Shown here: positions 60,955-64,000 of the stretch, one piece after another
How the letters are laid out: each line of letters begins with the position of its first letter
Position numbering within the stretch: the first letter of the stretch is position 1
NCBI GenBank assembly: GCA_003956705.1
Contig: QZCP01000112.1
Span: 234,074 to 298,073, forward strand
Reading direction: 5' to 3'
DNA from: Brevipalpus yothersi
Lineage: Eukaryota > Arthropoda > Arachnida > Trombidiformes > Tenuipalpidae
DNA: 64,000 bases
Notes under the pieces: model-generated
What the model was told of the DNA's origin: nothing
Database searches by the model: none
What the model saw: the letters and a program-made list of their open reading frames with translations, nothing else
Translations under genes and position numbers: made by a program

Positions 60955-63900
60955 GCTGGGATCGCACAATTCCTCATCTTCTGCGGATTTTCTCTCGAGG
61001 CAGCGCATCAAATTTTCATACCTTCTTTATCCGAATGATGCCACATTCGATTCATCATTCCGAGCGAAGATTATTCAACCTTTGCCACACTTTCATCCCT
61101 TCTCGTGATGTGCAAAATCAGAGACGATGATGTCAGCCTCTTCCGAGTTGTGAATTCTTCCATGGCAGATGTTATTCTCCTGATCGCTAGTTTAAAAACT
61201 TTATTTCGTTTTCTTTATCACTTTGGGTATTGTGGATGGTACCAAGCATCATTTTGAGAATATTTCAAAGATCATTGGCTCGACTTTTCGCGCATATGAA
61301 TGGATGGAGGTGTTATGAGAAGTTTGTTCTTTTACACTGATTTACCGATGAGAATGAGTGCAAGTAATCATATCACACATCTCACTTAAGCACAAAAACG
61401 GGCCCAAATCCATTATCTGTCTCTTAAGCTCACAAAAAGCAATCAATTTATCTCGATAAGATTATCTCATGCTGAGATCCATGTTCTGACACTACCTGGG
61501 TCCCTACTGATTTGATGAGAGTTTGCATTGTTGTTTTGATCAAAAACAAATGCAATCGATCCAACAAGAGACATGATGAAGTATGCGTGTTACATCACTT
61601 ATTCCTTGATATATCGAGCCCTCAGGAAAAATTGGCTCCATTTTCCGAAGAAAATCTCGTTCATCGACCTACAGGGGAATGATGTCAAATCAAGTGTGCC
61701 TCAACTTATCATACATCTGCTTTTTCCAGCATTCCTTCATCCGATCCTCTCCATGATCTGATATTCATTCTAGATTCTCTATAAGGAACATGCTCTCTAT
61801 ATTTTCACATGAATGTGAATGTTTGACAATATTCATTCCCCTCAGATTATTGTTTTCAAACATTCATGAAGCTGAATAACTCATATAACAAGACTGTTGC
61901 ATTAGATTGTTAAAAACAGTGAGTAAAGAAATCGCTGTTGGTATCTTTGCCTCTCATATTGAGTATAGGAATCAAAATTCAGTCCATCAGAGTCGAGTTC
62001 CAATGAAATTGATATTTCGAATCATATATCCGGTGGAAGCCAGTTGGACATGATCTAGCATAATGACAAAATGTGCGCATTTGAACTCAAGTTACAGGAA
62101 AAATTGGCCATTAATGCTCACTTCAAATCGATTCGAGGTCATTTGTATTTAATTATATGCATTTCAATTGATTTTTAGTTGAAAATTAGAACGGTTATTC
62201 TGTCAGCCATGAAATATGTCGACACTTGACAGCCTTTCACTTCTGCTGGATGTTTGTTTCTTCTCTTCTTCTCAAATTGGATTCTCTTGCATCTCTTGCG
62301 AGGAATAATCAAAATGGATTGCAGAAGATTTGAGCCAGTGTAATTGCATTTCTGCTCCCTTTTAATTCAAAATTGATGAGCAAAAAAAGCTTGTGCAAAA
62401 AAGATGTGAGCTCACTTGTCAAGCTATTCGTTTTTCCTCTGAGAACCATGTTCTGAGCCTCTCTCTCTCTCTTTTCCCTTCTGATGTTGGCAATATTCAT
62501 AAATGATGACACTCAGAGTAGAGGCGAGGTAAGAGAAAAAGATATCTGAGCTAATGATGCAGGCTTCATCATTGATTCTTGATCTTGGAAGGAATTCATC
62601 AGCCAAGACCCACCCTAAAGTGCGTTATGTTGAGAATTGCGGAAAGCAAGCTGAACACAGCCAATTGTGGCCATACAATCAAAGAGGCGAAAAAAAGTGA
62701 TCAGTTGAAGGAAAAATCGAAAGAATTTGAATTTCAATTACTTTTCACAGATCATTTTCAGATCGATGCCCTCTCCAAAGCGCTGAAGATTTGAATAAAT
62801 ACATACTTTTGCGATCCATCCGTAACGAGGCTCGGAAGTGGCGGGAAAAGAGCGATCGGTTGTTGAGTCTGAAAACACGGGCCAAAATGCTTCGGGTGAT
62901 CAATTTTCAAAATTATACCTTTCCATGGCCGACTATCGAGTCCATCGAATTGGGAGTCCTCTGTTGTCCATCGGACGATTTCAAGCCTGTTCAATCCGTC
63001 AGTGTATGATCAGACTGAGGGCCAAGGGGCTGTGAGCTGCCCTCTTCCCTAAGGCAAAGTGAAGCATTTCGCCTGTTTGTGAAGCCTGCAGTTCTCAACG
63101 TAAATAAAAGACTGCCCAGCCTCTGATGAATGAGCATCACTTTGCACTGATTATTCCTTATGATTACTGTGAGCTAGCAGTGACTTGGGGAGAAGTGCTA
63201 ATTCGATGATGATAATCATAAACGCAAAACACTGACGGGAACTGATAAGTTTTTAAAAAATTCTCTCTCTCGTGTCCATTAGCAGCATTATCCAGCAAAT
63301 GCTGAATGCTGAATGTTTTCACCTCAGTTTGGCAGTGAGGCCGATCTACTTGGTCCATCTTGTGGTTTGAATGATGAAAAGTCAAGTTGGGAGACTCAAT
63401 CACTGGCATAGATGTTCATGAGGCTGAGAGAAAATTTTGTGACAAAAAATAGTTTACCAAAACTTATTTGAGCCGCTTTTTGCTGCGATCTGTTATTTTG
63501 ATCGACAGAAACGGAGAGCAAAGTGATAAGCTGGACTGATCGGATATTTTGTCCAGCTCAACAGATCTAGACAAGTCATTCAAGAGTGAAACGAGGTGAT
63601 GGCTTTGATAGCTGCTATCAGTAAGGCAACTTGGTCAGTAAATAATTTCTTCTTTCAACCAGAATCACTATCGTTCTTGAGCTTGCGTCATTTTTGTCAT
63701 TCTTCATGTATGGAGAGCTGTACTGTCATCTCAGCATTAAACGTTCCATCGTGAAAAGATGGAAAAATTTCAACTCACAACAAACATCCAGTTCGATCAT
63801 CCATTACATTGTACATTGTATCATTAAAGCGATTAAATGAATTCGGCTCAGGTTTTGATTACTCTTTGTGGATGGGAATAATTCTCATGAGTCCGAAAGT

Positions 63901-64000
63901 TTGATGCTATCTACTCATGTTAGAATTATCAAGGGGAGTAACAAAAAAGCTTCCCTTGACACTCTCTCTTGTGGATCCTTTTCTCTTTTCTCTTTTCTCT

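Larger units (their letters stand above)
54278..64000. other. 9.7 kb without a recognised gene
   Basis: No frame gives a known domain or a chain of phase-compatible exons. Notable items are two long CT microsatellites (60429-60488 and 60909-60953), a GAAA run (59214-59239), and an open frame at 59874-60233 (+, 119 codons) and 58853-59137 (+, 94 codons) without recognisable content. The proximal part must include the MLH1 promoter. It may be intergenic DNA or intron of a gene beyond the window. Confidence 0.55.

Noticed and set aside
1..64000. Search for transposons, reverse transcriptase motifs, tRNA genes and CRISPR arrays
   Set aside because: By eye I found no YxDD-type or transposase motif, no terminal repeats, no convincing tRNA cloverleaf and no direct-repeat array with spacers; a tRNA scan or repeat library search could still find some.

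Overview
The window is nuclear DNA of an invertebrate animal, most likely an arthropod. It is AT-rich, its genes have GT-AG introns (many only 50-100 nt), and it is studded with long GA/CT microsatellites. The gene set (biogenic-amine GPCR of the insect 5-HT1 type, invertebrate-type lysozyme domains, clip-less serine protease homolog, ABCG half-transporter) fits an arthropod. An acariform mite or other small compact-genome arthropod is my guess, but no species can be fixed from the sequence. There are no bacterial features, no CRISPR array, and no mobile element that I could recognise. All gene models below were built by hand by joining exons at GT-AG boundaries and checking the reading phase across every junction.

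Layout. 0-3.3 kb: non-coding, with GA repeats. 3.3-7.4 kb (+): small secreted arginine/glycine-rich protein of unknown function. 7.8-12.4 kb (-): ABCG half-transporter, convergent with the previous gene. 12.4-17.2 kb: no recognised gene. 17.2-20.3 kb (+): a protein with three i-type-lysozyme-like domains. Its last intron holds, on the opposite strand, a complete two-exon gene for a cysteine-rich single-pass membrane protein (18,993-19,672). 20.8-28.2 kb: a tight block with alternating strands: serine protease homolog without a catalytic triad (+), FRG1 (-), MEK1/2-type MAP kinase kinase (+), mitochondrial ribosomal protein L47 (-), PLAA/Doa1-like WD40-PFU protein (+). FRG1/MEK and MRPL47/PLAA are divergent pairs that share about 0.5 kb of upstream DNA. 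31.3-35.9 kb (+): 5-HT1-like serotonin receptor split by a 3.3 kb intron. 38.7-51.3 kb (+): large S9B dipeptidyl peptidase gene with a DPP6/DPP10-style membrane anchor, a full catalytic triad, and two possible alternative N-terminal exons. 52.1-54.3 kb (-): MLH1 mismatch-repair ATPase, convergent with the peptidase. 54.3-64 kb: no recognised gene, several microsatellites.

The genes do not form a single pathway. The 17-22 kb stretch stands out: an extracellular pseudo-lysozyme array, a nested orphan cysteine-rich membrane protein and a protease-dead trypsin fold sit next to one another, which suggests a locus of secreted or surface binding proteins derived from enzymes. The most unusual observations are: EF-hand/dockerin-like acidic loops repeated in each lysozyme-like domain; stepwise loss of cysteines across those domains; the nested antisense gene; a PLAA that ends after its PFU domain with a polyadenylation signal 5 nt past the stop; and complementary (CT)n and (GA)n tracts facing each other inside a peptidase intron.
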